From Methanobrevibacter arboriphilus (GTDB lineage Archaea > Methanobacteriota > Methanobacteria > Methanobacteriales > Methanobacteriaceae), in assembly GCF_019669925.1 (NCBI RefSeq), contig NZ_AP019779.1, forward strand, positions 744,001 to 808,000: 64,000 nucleotides of DNA, given 5' to 3'. The notes beneath the pieces were generated by a model. That model was given only the letters and a program-made list of their open reading frames with translations. It was not told the origin of the DNA and did no database searches. Both the position numbers and the translations under genes were made by a program. The stretch's first letter is position 1, and the number at the start of each line of letters is the position of its first letter. Below, piece after piece: positions 40,388 through 49,875 of this stretch.

Positions 40388-40472
40388 CGCCGGGGACGGG
40401 ATTTGAACCCGCGAGATCCAAGGGATCATTGGATTAGCAGTCCAACGCCGTACCAGGCTGGGCCACCCCGAC
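40388..40472 (-). tRNA. tRNA-Ser (anticodon GCU)
   Basis: The reverse strand folds as a class II tRNA of 85 nt. Acceptor arms GTCGGGG and CCCCGGC pair (one G-U), followed by the discriminator G. The anticodon stem-loop TTGGACTGCTAATCCAA carries GCT, the variable arm ATGATCCCTTGGATCT is long, as in tRNA-Ser, and the T arm is GCGGGTTCAAATCCCGT. CCA is not encoded. The DNA just past the 3' end is GTTTTTCTTTTTTTG, a good T-rich terminator. Confidence 0.95.
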
Positions 40473-40821
40473 ATATGATTTTTAAAATATTTACTAAATA
40501 ATTAAAACAGCTTTATTATTTTTTATTTTATCTTTAGTAATCTACTATTTTACTTTATGATTTATGCTATTTAAAACAGCTATCTTGTATTTGTATGATT
40601 TTACTTATAAACCTTATGCTATTTCATTTACATAATAATAAAAAGACTATAATTTATATTAAAACATCATAATAGTATCTCTATTAATTTAGCTGAAAAG
40701 CTGAAAAACTCTAAAAATCTATTTTAATAATATTTCAAAATAATTAGTTTAATTATTTAATTACAATATTCAATTTATAACTTAATTATAATACTTGAAA
40801 TTATAATAATAAGCGGCATGT
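40473..40821. other. AT-rich spacer between two RNA genes
   Basis: About 350 nt between tRNA-Ser and the SRP RNA. No gene, repeat or convincing TATA box seen; an ATTTAGTAAATATTTTA stretch upstream of the tRNA could be its promoter. Confidence 0.5.
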
Positions 40822-41118
40822 TCAGAAGTGGACTAGTATCAATAATAACAGTACTCTCAAAAATCAACTCCGCCCCGCTAATCTACAAGCATCAAGTGTT
40901 TATGGTAGAGCTGCTCCTTTCCAGGCCTGACACGTTCCCACAAAAAACATAATTAATCTTAACCCTCCAGTTAAGACCTTATGACCAATGATCCTGTAGG
41001 ACGAGGTTTCTATATCAATTTTCAAGGCTGTTATTAAATCCAAAAGCCGCCTTCTGAACTTCAACTGCACCTAAGGGGGTGTGTGCTTACAGAGGACCCC
41101 TAACCCTCCAGTCTAGCC
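40822..41118 (-). ncRNA. Signal recognition particle RNA (7S RNA)
   Basis: Archaeal SRP RNA of about 300 nt. The decisive motif is helix 8 with GTGTCAGGCCTGGAAAGG and AGCAGC, the SRP54-binding tetraloop region (GGAA) with the symmetric loop. The 5' end GGCTAGACTGGAGGGTTAGG with TCCTCTGTAAGC is the Alu domain including the UGUAA(G/C) U-turn. The 5' GGCTAG pairs with CTAGTCC near 40830, which locates the 3' end. Ends are accurate to within about 10 nt. A TATA box stands at the correct distance upstream. Confidence 0.92.
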
Positions 41119-41140
41119 AATAAAGATATTGTTTTTAATG

Positions 41141-41149
41141 TTATATAAA
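41141..41149 (-). promoter_or_regulatory. TATA box of the SRP RNA gene
   Basis: TTTATATAA on the minus strand, preceded by AAAAC, lies 23-31 nt upstream of the inferred 5' end of the SRP RNA (41118). This is the standard archaeal spacing. Confidence 0.65.
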
Positions 41150-41544
41150 TGTTTTTAAATTAGTTATAAATTTATAAATAATATCAAAATTCTATTAAAA
41201 AAATACTCAAATATATTTAAAAATGATTAAAAATATTTAAAAATATTTAAAAGTCATATAAGTAGCTAAAAAATTAAAAATATCTTTTAAACTAAAAACA
41301 AAATACTGATAAAAAATGCATTTATTCTTAAATATCAAAATATAAACAAAAATAGATTAAACAATGAAAAATAATTAGATAAGAAAAGAACAAAGTAATG
41401 AAAAAGTAATAATAAAAAAGTAATATGAAAAAATAATAAATGAAAAGTAATAATAATCTGAAATAATGTAATAATATTACAATTATATAATTCAATTATT
41501 TAATTATATATAATAATATAAGCTCCTAAAGATCAATAACATAA
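41150..41544. other. AT-rich spacer, no gene
   Basis: About 395 nt between the SRP RNA promoter and the CBS-domain gene. It contains repeated AAATATTTAAAA and AAAGTAATAATA units, and nothing else that I recognise. Confidence 0.5.
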
Positions 41545-41943
41545 TTATTTAAGAGCCTTTATAATATCTCCATCAGATATTATACCAACAAGAGTGCCGT
41601 TTTCTAAAACAGGAAGCTGGTTTACAATGCTACCACCAGGAGCATTCTCTTCCATAGTACAAATAGCATCATATAAAGATTCTTCAGGACTTACTGAAGT
41701 TACATTTTTGACCATTACACTTGAAACTTTTGTTCCTAACTTATAATTATCTAATATCAAATTATACCCTAAATCCGAAGCTGTTACAATCCCAATCATC
41801 TTTCCATCTTCATCTAAAACTGGAAGAGCACTGACCTTATTTTTCATTAATTTTTCAAATGCAAATACAACATCTTCATCGGGATTCGTAGTAAAAACAT
41901 TTTTAGTCATTACCTCACTTACTTTCTTATTTTTTAACATCAT
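41545..41943 (-). CDS. Two-CBS-domain protein
   Basis: 132 residues made only of a CBS pair (Bateman module), which usually binds adenine nucleotides and regulates partner proteins. First [23 protein letters not shown] to [11 protein letters not shown]; second: [20 protein letters not shown] to [14 protein letters not shown]. Its Shine-Dalgarno GGAGGT lies within the last codons of the 2-phosphoglycerate kinase gene and the two genes overlap by 17 nt, so they are translationally coupled and the CBS protein may regulate that kinase. Confidence 0.9.
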   Translation of the reverse strand: MMLKNKKVSEVMTKNVFTTNPDEDVVFAFEKLMKNKVSALPVLDEDGKMIGIVTASDLGYNLILDNYKLGTKVSSVMVKNVTSVSPEESLYDAICTMEENAPGGSIVNQLPVLENGTLVGIISDGDIIKALK

Positions 41944-42835
41944 TTATACCTCCATAAGTTTCAGTTATATGTTTTATTATTGAATCTATAGTAGTTACAA
42001 CATCAATATTTTCAATAGCAGGAACATCGAATTTACTTGCTTGTGATTCAAAATATTTATGAGTTTTTCTAATTGCATAAAAATTATCTAAATATCTTTG
42101 AAGAGGCCTTCTAGCCCACATTTGTCTACATCTTGAGTAAAACCTACCTTTATGTATTTCTTTATCTTGTAAAGTCAATACAAACATTACAACATTATTT
42201 TTTTCCATTAATTCTTGTTTAATAAATCCTGGAACTACATGGACCCCTTCAATAACAATACTTATCCCTTCTTTTAAAGATCTTTCGATAACTGCATCAA
42301 TCCCAACACTCACAGTATCTACATGATCTCTAAAACCAGCTAAAACATCATCAAACTCAGGAGGAGGAGGAACTCTCATTCCTTTGTATGCTGTAAAGCT
42401 TGATTCGTGTATAACAGGAATTAACTCCTTAGATACAATTTTACGCATAACTTCACGAATCATATCAGTACTTATCATATTTCTAATGCCTAAACGATTA
42501 GCTATTTCAAAAGCTATTGAAGAAGTTCCAACACCAGAAGCACCACCAATTAATATAATTAAAGGTTCAGTCCCTTTTTTTATTTGTCTCCAAGCAATAT
42601 ATTTTTCAGCTATCTCTGGGTCTTCATCCCTTAAATCATCGACAATAAGCTCAACTAATTCATCAATAGTGATTAAACTCAAGTTTTTATCTTTTAATTT
42701 AGCCTCTATACAAGAAGCAAAAGCATAAGCTTTATTGGGACCCATTTCTGCCCTTGTAAGTGATCTTGAAAGAACACCTTTTGAAAAAGGTTCAGTATAT
42801 ACTTTTCCACTAACTTCTCCTTGTACCATAATCAT
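41927..42835 (-). CDS. pgk2: 2-phosphoglycerate kinase
   Basis: First enzyme of cyclic 2,3-diphosphoglycerate synthesis in methanogens: 2-phosphoglycerate plus ATP to 2,3-diphosphoglycerate. 302 residues: an N-terminal ATP-cone-like domain ([20 protein letters not shown] and following 60 residues), then a P-loop kinase domain with [10 protein letters not shown] (97-106), [10 protein letters not shown], and [20 protein letters not shown] with the arginine cluster. AGGTGAT precedes the start; Met1 and Met3 are both possible. The product is a thermoprotectant and phosphate store in Methanobacteriales. Confidence 0.9.
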   Translation of the reverse strand: MIMVQGEVSGKVYTEPFSKGVLSRSLTRAEMGPNKAYAFASCIEAKLKDKNLSLITIDELVELIVDDLRDEDPEIAEKYIAWRQIKKGTEPLIILIGGASGVGTSSIAFEIANRLGIRNMISTDMIREVMRKIVSKELIPVIHESSFTAYKGMRVPPPPEFDDVLAGFRDHVDTVSVGIDAVIERSLKEGISIVIEGVHVVPGFIKQELMEKNNVVMFVLTLQDKEIHKGRFYSRCRQMWARRPLQRYLDNFYAIRKTHKYFESQASKFDVPAIENIDVVTTIDSIIKHITETYGGINDVKK

Positions 42836-43366
42836 CTAATCACCTGTTAAAAAATGAAAATAAAAATGAAAATTTAGCCTAAAATGATAAATAACATAAA
42901 TAATTCAAATTTTAATTTGTATAATATGAAAAATAGCTATTTAAATAGTATAGCTAATTTAATAATTTATTGAATTAACTAACACAAATTTGAATAAACC
43001 TTAGTTAAATAAAAAAATGCTTAATCAATTATAATAAGTAGATAACTCAACTAATATTTAGTTAAAAATAGATAATTAACTAAAATATTCACAACTAATT
43101 ATATATTATCTAAAGCATTTAATATAATTTTTTATTTATTTCTGTTAAAAATAGTTTCTATTAAACAATGCAAAATAACCATTTATAATAAAAAAAATAT
43201 TGAAAAATATAATAAAAATTAAATATTTAAATAAAATATCATGAAAAAATGTATTAACATAACAATTAAATTAATAATTAAATTAATAAATATATTAATT
43301 ATTAAATTAGTGAATGTAATAATAATTAAATTAATATTATAAAATTTAATATAAAATATTAATTTA
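42836..43366. other. AT-rich spacer, no gene
   Basis: 531 nt upstream of pgk2 and downstream of the MFS gene. It has ATTAAATTAATAATTAAATTA-like runs at its right end and nothing else recognised. Confidence 0.5.
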
Positions 43367-44917
43367 TCAGCTAATCATTCTTTTACCAGATTTCATTCCT
43401 ACTAAAGAAGCTATAACCGCTATAAAACAAAGAACAGTAGAAAATACACAAGCTATTTGAGAACTTAATATTAGAAGTGAGAAATATCTAGGAATAATCG
43501 GAACTGAGCCCATTATCACAGCAAAAATAACAGTAAGCATACCTAAACTCATTGTCTGACCAATAACCCTTACTGTGGAAACAGTTGCAGATGCAAGAGA
43601 TGCAAACTTCCTTGGAACTGAACCCATAATCGAATTAGTATTTGGTGAGGAAAATATCCCATAACCAATACCTTGTAAAACCATAGAAACTACAATAACA
43701 TATAAAGGCATAGATTTATCTAAAAATATTAAGATAAAGATAGCTACTGTAACAAAAACCATACCTAAGGATGCGAGTTTTTGAGGCTCAATTTTATCAG
43801 ATAGTTTACCTGAAAATGGTGCAATTAATGCCATGAGTGCAGGAGTAACAATCAGAATTAAACCAGTTGTTTGAGGATCCATATGTCTTATATACTGTAA
43901 ATGATAATTCAATATATAAGTTACTATAAAAGTAGCAAGATAACTTATTAAAGCTGCTAATGTAGATGAAGAAAATTTTAAATTCTTAAAAAACTCAACA
44001 TGAAAAACAGGAAATTTCTGTCTTAATTCCCAAAAAGCAAATCCTGCTAAAAGAATCAAACCTAAAATTGTTAAAAATACACCAGTTAGCTGATTCAATA
44101 TAGTGAAACCATACATAAATAAAAGTATTCCAATAGAATAAACAAATGTGCCTATAAAATCAAAAGGATCTTTTTTACCAGTAACCCATTCATTTTTAAC
44201 TTTAAATATTAATATAGCTAATGGTATAATTAATAAAGGTAAGGTAAGATAAAAAATACTAGGCCATCCTAAATTTTTAGTCAATATTCCTCCTAAAACA
44301 GGTGCAAGAGTTAATCCAATATAAACACTAGATATTGTTATTCCAATCCCTTTTCCTCTTTCTTTAGGAGGTAATGCTTCAGTTATCATTGCAAGAGAAG
44401 CTATATTTAACATAGCTGCTGCAATTCCTTGAATAACTCTAAAAAATATTAAATGATAAGCAGAAAATGAAATGGATGCTCCAACAGACCCTACAAAGAA
44501 AATCAATATTCCTAATATAAAAAACTTTTTCAATCCATATTTACCTGCTAATTTACCAAATGGAACCGAAAATATAGCTATAGAAAGCAAAAAAGATGTA
44601 GCTAACCAATTTTGAAGAATAGCATTTATGGAAAATTGACTAGCTATTGCTGGAAGAGCAACAGCTATAGCAGATGTTGAAAATGCTGTGATAAAAGATG
44701 TTAATGCTGCTAAAAAAATAATTAAGTTTTTTGAAGAATCTTTCTTCAAAATACCATCTTCATTTCCATTTAAATCAAAAGAATTAGTAATATTCTTATT
44801 TTTATCTTCAAAAATCTTTTTATCTTCAGAAATACCACTATCTTCAGAAGTACTATTTTCAAAAGTATTGCTAATATTTCTAGGAATATCTTTTATAAAA
44901 TCATGAACATTTACCAT
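43367..44917 (-). CDS. MFS transporter, DHA2 (14-helix) drug-exporter type
   Basis: 516 residues with a hydrophilic, acidic N-terminal tail of about 65 residues, then 14 predicted hydrophobic helices. The MFS motif A appears as GKLAGKYGLKKFF after helix 2, and motif C-like glycines in ISSVYIGLTLAPVLGGILT (helix 5), which marks the drug:H+ antiporter group. GSVPRKFASLASATVSTVRV is typical of DHA2 members. GAGGTATAAA precedes the ATG. Substrate is unknown. It lies 29 nt downstream of the phosphoesterase gene and may be co-transcribed with it. Confidence 0.85.
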   Translation of the reverse strand: MVNVHDFIKDIPRNISNTFENSTSEDSGISEDKKIFEDKNKNITNSFDLNGNEDGILKKDSSKNLIIFLAALTSFITAFSTSAIAVALPAIASQFSINAILQNWLATSFLLSIAIFSVPFGKLAGKYGLKKFFILGILIFFVGSVGASISFSAYHLIFFRVIQGIAAAMLNIASLAMITEALPPKERGKGIGITISSVYIGLTLAPVLGGILTKNLGWPSIFYLTLPLLIIPLAILIFKVKNEWVTGKKDPFDFIGTFVYSIGILLFMYGFTILNQLTGVFLTILGLILLAGFAFWELRQKFPVFHVEFFKNLKFSSSTLAALISYLATFIVTYILNYHLQYIRHMDPQTTGLILIVTPALMALIAPFSGKLSDKIEPQKLASLGMVFVTVAIFILIFLDKSMPLYVIVVSMVLQGIGYGIFSSPNTNSIMGSVPRKFASLASATVSTVRVIGQTMSLGMLTVIFAVIMGSVPIIPRYFSLLILSSQIACVFSTVLCFIAVIASLVGMKSGKRMIS

Positions 44918-44946
44918 TTTATACCTCTATTACAATTATACTCCTA

Positions 44947-45645
44947 TTATAATTTAACAAAATTAGCTATAATGTTATTATTTTTATCCACTTCAATTAA
45001 ACATCCATGGCCCTCTTCAAGCATTCCAGGATTAATAATTACAGTATCACCCAACATATCCATAGACATTGCTTCATGTATATGACCACATATATTTAAA
45101 CTAGGCTTATATTCTTCTATTATTCTTCTAATAGCTTCACTTCCTACATGAGAACCATCAGCAATCTTATCTGCTTCTGTATCCTTAGGAGGAGCATGAG
45201 TAACTAAAATTGGGATTTTTCCATGTGGAAATTCATCAGTTGGTTCTTTTACAGAATCAATATTTTTTGATTCTAAAACAGCTTTAATAGATTTATAAAA
45301 AGTATCTTCATCAAATTCACCAGGAGTATCAAAAGGTGTAGGATTAGACCCTCCAAAACCATATAAAACTAAATTTTCATATTCAATTACAGTATTATGA
45401 ATACAAACAGCATTAGAATCAATTATCTTTCTTTCTACACCATCAGGATCACAATTTCCAGGAATAGCAAAAATTTCAGTTCCATACTCAGATAGTTTAT
45501 TAATGAAGTATTCTACAAAATCTACAGGTCCAAAATTGGTTATATCTCCAGAAACAATCAATAAATCAATTTTATTATCATTTAAATAAGAATATAGCTT
45601 ATTATTTTCATTACCATGAACATCACTAATAGCTAGAATATTCAA
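44947..45645 (-). CDS. Calcineurin-like metallophosphoesterase
   Basis: 232-residue phosphoesterase: MNILAISDVHGNENNKLYSY carries the DxH motif, followed by VSGDITNFG (GD), IPGNCDPDG (GNC/D), LVTHAPPKDT and the final NICGHIHEA (GHxH). The start is TTG at 45645, 5 nt after GAGGTG. Such proteins hydrolyse phosphomonoesters or cyclic nucleotides; substrate is not evident. It is upstream of the MFS gene on the same strand. Confidence 0.87.
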   Translation of the reverse strand: MNILAISDVHGNENNKLYSYLNDNKIDLLIVSGDITNFGPVDFVEYFINKLSEYGTEIFAIPGNCDPDGVERKIIDSNAVCIHNTVIEYENLVLYGFGGSNPTPFDTPGEFDEDTFYKSIKAVLESKNIDSVKEPTDEFPHGKIPILVTHAPPKDTEADKIADGSHVGSEAIRRIIEEYKPSLNICGHIHEAMSMDMLGDTVIINPGMLEEGHGCLIEVDKNNNIIANFVKL

Positions 45646-45844
45646 AATAGCACCTCAAAAAAATTCCTTAATAATCATATTTAATTTATGTTTTAATATT
45701 ATTAAACTTTTATATCTAATGTTTAGATAATAGTTTTTATAAAAATAAGGAAAATTAAACAAAAATAAATATAAAACTAAATGATTAAACAAATATAGAA
45801 AATATTAGAAAAAATAATATAAAATGATAAAAAATAGAAAAAGT

Positions 45845-45931
45845 AGAGAAGATAAAGAAAATAATATAAAAATAATAAAAAATATAAAAAATAGAGAAGA
45901 TAAAGAAAATAATATAAAAATAATAAAAAAT
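45845..45931. repeat. 48-nt-period tandem duplication in a 335-nt spacer
   Basis: The spacer 45646-45980 has no gene. A segment starting AGAGAAGATAAAGAAAATAA occurs at 45845 and again at 45893 with about 39 nt identical, giving a tandem duplication of period 48. Left of it are ATAGAAAATATTAGAAAAAA-type runs. Confidence 0.65.
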
Positions 45932-45980
45932 AATATAAATAAAATTAATAGAAAATTAATTATATAATCATGAAATAAAG

Positions 45981-46502
45981 TTATTCATTAAAAAAAGGAG
46001 CGAACTCTTTTAATGCTTTTTTTATATTTTCAGAATCACCATAAATAGCTATAGTAGTATCATCCTCAAATTCTATTATGAGATTAAAATATTCAGCTAT
46101 TTCTTGAGTACGATCTTCAGCTATTGGTTTTTTAAGATGGATTTTTGCAGAGGAAAATCCTGGAGGAGCACCTCCAACAAATTTAGAAGAGGATTCTGCC
46201 TGTTTGTAAATTTCTTCACCTAGATTAGCCCTTCTTAATTTATCAATCCACTCATTATAATAATCATCATTAACATCTTCAGCATATCCAAGAAGTTTAT
46301 CCTGAATTTCTGTAATTCTAATATTAGCTTTATCAAACTCTTTAATCATGTCAGGATGTGACATATCTTTTTTATAGAAATTAATAGATGTTTTGAGAAG
46401 ACTTATATCTTTATTAACCGAATTAGGAATATCTACTCCTCTTTTTTTAAGGTCAGTAAGAAGTTCAACTAAAATTAACCAATTTTGTTCAATAGATAAC
46501 AC
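45981..46502 (-). CDS. Conserved archaeal protein, probably DUF2096
   Basis: 173 residues, soluble, acidic. N-terminal half is helical (EQNWLILVELLTDLKKRGVD, FDKANIRITEIQDKLLGYAE, YYNEWIDKLRRANLGEEIY), the C-terminal half is mixed alpha/beta with PRGF-like VGGAPPGFSSAKIHLKKP and YFNLIIEFEDDTTIAIYGDS. This pattern fits the methanogen DUF2096 family as I remember it; function unknown. The start is a GTG (46502) preceded by GGGATGATTTTTA. Confidence 0.65.
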   Translation of the reverse strand: MLSIEQNWLILVELLTDLKKRGVDIPNSVNKDISLLKTSINFYKKDMSHPDMIKEFDKANIRITEIQDKLLGYAEDVNDDYYNEWIDKLRRANLGEEIYKQAESSSKFVGGAPPGFSSAKIHLKKPIAEDRTQEIAEYFNLIIEFEDDTTIAIYGDSENIKKALKEFAPFFNE

Positions 46503-46770
46503 TAAAAATCATCCCAATACTAAATACAGTGCATTAAATTGTAATATAATTAATTTGGATATAAATAATTTATATAATACTGATATAATTAATTTATATA
46601 ATAATATTTAATTAATAATATTTAAATAATAATATTTAAATAATGTTTGATTTAAATAATAATTTAAATAATCCTATTAATACTAAAATTAATAATAGTA
46701 CTAATAATAGTATTAATAATGATATTAATAATTTAAATAATAATATCAAAAATTAAATTGATTCTTTTTA

Positions 46771-47040
46771 TTAACTTAAATGCCCCTCTATTATCTTTAG
46801 AGTAGTATGATTAACTTTGGCATCTGCATCCTCTAATTCAGTTTTAATCTGTTCAATATTATCATAAGAATCTAAAAAAAGAACATGATGACTTTCTGTT
46901 CCAGTAATATCCAATATAGCTATTTCATCATCATCTTTGACTTCTCTTTTTTCAATTGTAGCTTTAAACTGTACATAAGGACCATATTCTTCAGGTATAT
47001 CCTTAAACTTAAATATTCCACCCAATGTCGCTATAAACAT
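46771..47040 (-). CDS. DUF749-like small protein
   Basis: 89 residues starting MFIATLGGIFKFKDIPEEYG, with a beta-rich middle (VQFKATIEKREVKDDDEIAI, HHVLFLDSYDNIEQIKTELE). It resembles the methanogen-specific DUF749 family; the assignment is from memory and its role is unknown. GGTGATTATTA precedes the ATG. Confidence 0.65.
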   Translation of the reverse strand: MFIATLGGIFKFKDIPEEYGPYVQFKATIEKREVKDDDEIAILDITGTESHHVLFLDSYDNIEQIKTELEDADAKVNHTTLKIIEGHLS

Positions 47041-47494
47041 TAATAATCACCATTCAATCTTTCAAAAATCTATCAATCAATATATAAATCATTTAATATC
47101 TATTGGTTTAACTAGTATAAAAAATTATTGATTTGTTGTTGATTTATAATTTTTTTGTAAATAAATCTATTATTAATAAAAAAATTATGGGTAAAGTATA
47201 AAATAATTATTAAAAAATCAAATAAATCAAAATAATGTATAGATTATAAAACTAAAAATAAGGTGATAATTAAAATAAGACGACATTAAAAACAAAAAGT
47301 CTTAAAAATAAGATGATACTGAAAATAAGAGTAAATCATACATTAAACTATATAATAACAGTTAAAATATCTCAAAATCTGAAAAACAAAATAATAAAAC
47401 AAAATGATAAAATATAATAAAAATAACAACAAAATAAAAAATAAAAAAAATAAAAAAAGTGGAAAAACCACTAAAATAGTAAATTACAGATTAA
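47041..47494. other. AT-rich spacer, no gene
   Basis: 454 nt between the DUF749-like gene and hdrB, both on the minus strand. A unit resembling AAAATAAGAYGATA recurs four times around 47260-47330. No RNA or promoter recognised. Confidence 0.5.
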
Positions 47495-48403
47495 TTATTC
47501 TCCACCAGTAATTTTATCAGAATTAGCAACTATTTTTGCAAGTGCTGGAGCAGAATCAATTAAATGAGAATCTAAAGTTAATTCATCAGCACCTAATCCA
47601 AATGCTAAACCTAATAATTGAGCTAAGTGGAAAACAGGAATACCAAAATCAGTATTATACATTTTGTTTACTTCAGTTTGACCTACATCAAATTGTAAGT
47701 GACAGAATGGACAAACATCTACAATAGCATCTACACCTGCTGCAGTCATATTATCAAGCTTTTCTTTAGTAAAGCTTGCAGTTACATCTAAATCTCTAGA
47801 TCTAAGACCTCCACCTGCACCACAACACATCATTTTGTCTTTGTAAGGTACAGATTTAGCACCAGTAGATTCAACTAATTCATCTAAAATAGTTGGTTTT
47901 TCTGCATTATCAATTTGAATCTCATCAGATGGTCTTAAAAAGTGACATCCATAGTGGACAGCTACATTTAAATCTAATGGGTTGGTTACTAATTCAGAAA
48001 GTTTGTCAACACCAATATCATTGTATAAAATTTGAGCAAGGTGTTTTACTTCAATAGAACCTTTATATTCCCTACCAGTTTCAGCTAAAACTTCATTAAT
48101 TTCATTTTTCATATCATTATCATGTTTTAGCATATGGTTAGTTTCAAATAAAGATCCAAAACATCCATTACATTCAGTCATTATGTCAGAGCCCATATCT
48201 TCTGCAATAGTAATATTACGAGCAGCGATAGAAGCCCATGTTTTTTTATCAAAAGAACCAAATACACCAGGAGCAGGACAACAGGAAGCTCCAGCCATAT
48301 CATTGAGTTCTATATCAAGTTTATCAAATAAAATTCTTGTTGCTTTTTCAATACCAGGATAACGGTTGTTCATAATACAACCTAAGAAATATGCGATTTC
48401 CAT
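47495..48403 (-). CDS. hdrB: CoB-CoM heterodisulfide reductase subunit B
   Basis: Catalytic subunit of the cytosolic HdrABC-MvhADG complex, which reduces the CoM-S-S-CoB heterodisulfide in the last step of methanogenesis. 302 residues from MEIAYFLGCIMNNRYPGIEK. Two cysteine-rich CCG domains that hold the noncubane 4Fe-4S clusters are visible: MAGASCCPAPGVFG with TECNGCFGSL, and YGCHFLRPSD with MMCCGAGGGLRSRD and DVCPFCHLQFD. GGAGGAATAATA precedes the ATG at 48403; the frame extends 19 codons upstream without need. It lies 22 nt downstream of hdrC. Confidence 0.95.
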   Translation of the reverse strand: MEIAYFLGCIMNNRYPGIEKATRILFDKLDIELNDMAGASCCPAPGVFGSFDKKTWASIAARNITIAEDMGSDIMTECNGCFGSLFETNHMLKHDNDMKNEINEVLAETGREYKGSIEVKHLAQILYNDIGVDKLSELVTNPLDLNVAVHYGCHFLRPSDEIQIDNAEKPTILDELVESTGAKSVPYKDKMMCCGAGGGLRSRDLDVTASFTKEKLDNMTAAGVDAIVDVCPFCHLQFDVGQTEVNKMYNTDFGIPVFHLAQLLGLAFGLGADELTLDSHLIDSAPALAKIVANSDKITGGE

Positions 48404-48425
48404 TATTATTCCTCCAGTAAAAAAT

Positions 48426-49499
48426 TTATTCAAGCTCTCCAGTAGCTTTGTTGAATCCAATTAAGTCATCGAATCCAGTAATTTCACAGATTTTTTGTAC
48501 TTCTTCTAAAGCTTCTGGGTGGGAGTGAGTGGTTGGTGGTAATTCATCAAGTCCAACTCTTTTTCTAAGTTCTCTGGTTGCATCATTAATTGGTACACCA
48601 TGACCAGTTTTTATAACAAAAGAACCAGTAGCCTTGTGTGCAGGAGCCATAAATCCATTTTGTGCAGCAACATTTCTTGCCATTTTAACTATTTCTACAA
48701 TTTTGATTTCACGAGGACATCTTTCTTGGCAAGTATAACAAGTACTACACATCCATAAGGAATCATCAGAGATTACTTCATCTTTTAATCCCATAAGACA
48801 TTTTCGTACTAATTGTCTTACTCTGTATGGAGTTCTTCTTCCAGAAGGACATCCACCAGTACAAGTTCCACATTGGAAACAAATTTCTACAGAGTCAATT
48901 CCAGCATCTTTAAATATTTGGGTAAATTCTGGATCAACATTTCCTAATGTTAATTTTTCTTCTTCATTTAATAGAGTCATAGTATCTCTCTTTTCTTCTT
49001 TATTCTTAGAATCATTATCTGAATGATCTTCAGTATCTTCATCTTTAGAATCATCAGCTTTTTCATCTACAGATTTAACTTTATCAGCTTTCTCAATAGT
49101 ATCTTCAATACTATTTTTAACTTCATCAGCAACTTCTTTAATATCTTCTTTGACTTCTTCAACCTTTTTTTCAATTTTTTCTTTAGTTTCAGAAGTTTTA
49201 TTTTTAGATTTATTTTTAGAAGTTAGTGTTGGAGTTTCTACCTCAACCACTTCAATTTTAGTATTTTCAGCTTCAGTAGATTTAGTATTATCATCTTTTT
49301 TAGAAACATCTTGAGAATTTTCATTTGTAGAAGATAAAGCTTCTTTTTCTTCTTTTGTATTTGAGTTTGTCTGTTCAGGTCTCAAATCAGATGGTTCACC
49401 TGATTTTTTCCGATCCAATACCTTATCTTCAGAATTATTCTCAACTACATCATCGTTTGACCCTGTAACTAGAGCCTTTAGACGTTTGAAAACAGACAT
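48426..49499 (-). CDS. hdrC: CoB-CoM heterodisulfide reductase subunit C with N-terminal extension
   Basis: Electron-transfer subunit of HdrABC. Residues 174-357 are a standard HdrC: MTLLNEEEKLTLGNVDPEF, then the two 4Fe-4S motifs C207-C210-C213-C217 (CFQCGTCTGGCP) and C251-C254-C257-C261 (CSTCYTCQERCP). Residues 1-173 are an extra, highly charged, low-complexity region with an amphipathic start (MSVFKRLKALVTG) and a Lys/Glu/Ala helix (IEKKVEEVKEDIKEVADEVK). AAGGTG precedes Met1, supporting translation of the extension, and the codons show no break. HdrC in well-known relatives is about 185 residues, so the extension is unusual. Confidence 0.93.
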   Translation of the reverse strand: MSVFKRLKALVTGSNDDVVENNSEDKVLDRKKSGEPSDLRPEQTNSNTKEEKEALSSTNENSQDVSKKDDNTKSTEAENTKIEVVEVETPTLTSKNKSKNKTSETKEKIEKKVEEVKEDIKEVADEVKNSIEDTIEKADKVKSVDEKADDSKDEDTEDHSDNDSKNKEEKRDTMTLLNEEEKLTLGNVDPEFTQIFKDAGIDSVEICFQCGTCTGGCPSGRRTPYRVRQLVRKCLMGLKDEVISDDSLWMCSTCYTCQERCPREIKIVEIVKMARNVAAQNGFMAPAHKATGSFVIKTGHGVPINDATRELRKRVGLDELPPTTHSHPEALEEVQKICEITGFDDLIGFNKATGELE

Positions 49500-49573
49500 T
49501 TAAAACACACCTTGGAAAATCATTGAAAAGTATTTAATACCTTTCTTAAATCCTTAATTATAATTAGAAAAAC

Positions 49574-49586
49574 TCTATATATAAAG
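49574..49586 (-). promoter_or_regulatory. TATA-type promoter of hdrCB
   Basis: Minus-strand CCTTTATATATAG, with TTTATATA as TATA element, about 78-87 nt upstream of the hdrC ATG. Transcription would begin around 49550, giving a 50-nt leader with the AAGGTG Shine-Dalgarno. Strong match to the archaeal consensus in otherwise plain DNA. Confidence 0.5.
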
Positions 49587-49875
49587 GTTACTAAAAATTT
49601 CTAAAGTGTAACCCAAAAAGCAACAGTTTTTATTTTTTGTATTTTATTAAATAAGTCTTTTTATTAATAAAATCTAAAATTATAATTTTAAAATTATAAT
49701 TTTATTATTAATTTTATTATATAATATTAATAATACATAAATTATTAACAATACATAAATTACTAATATTAAAAATTATTAAACAATAAATTGTTATATT
49801 AAAAGAATTATTCATTATAACAATAATTTATTATAAAAAGAATATTCTCATAAAGAGATTATAAAGGGATAACAA

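Noticed and set aside
48426-48980. Short HdrC beginning at the internal Met174
   Set aside because: Only a weak purine run precedes that Met, whereas AAGGTG and a TATA promoter precede the long start, and the extension is open and codon-like throughout.
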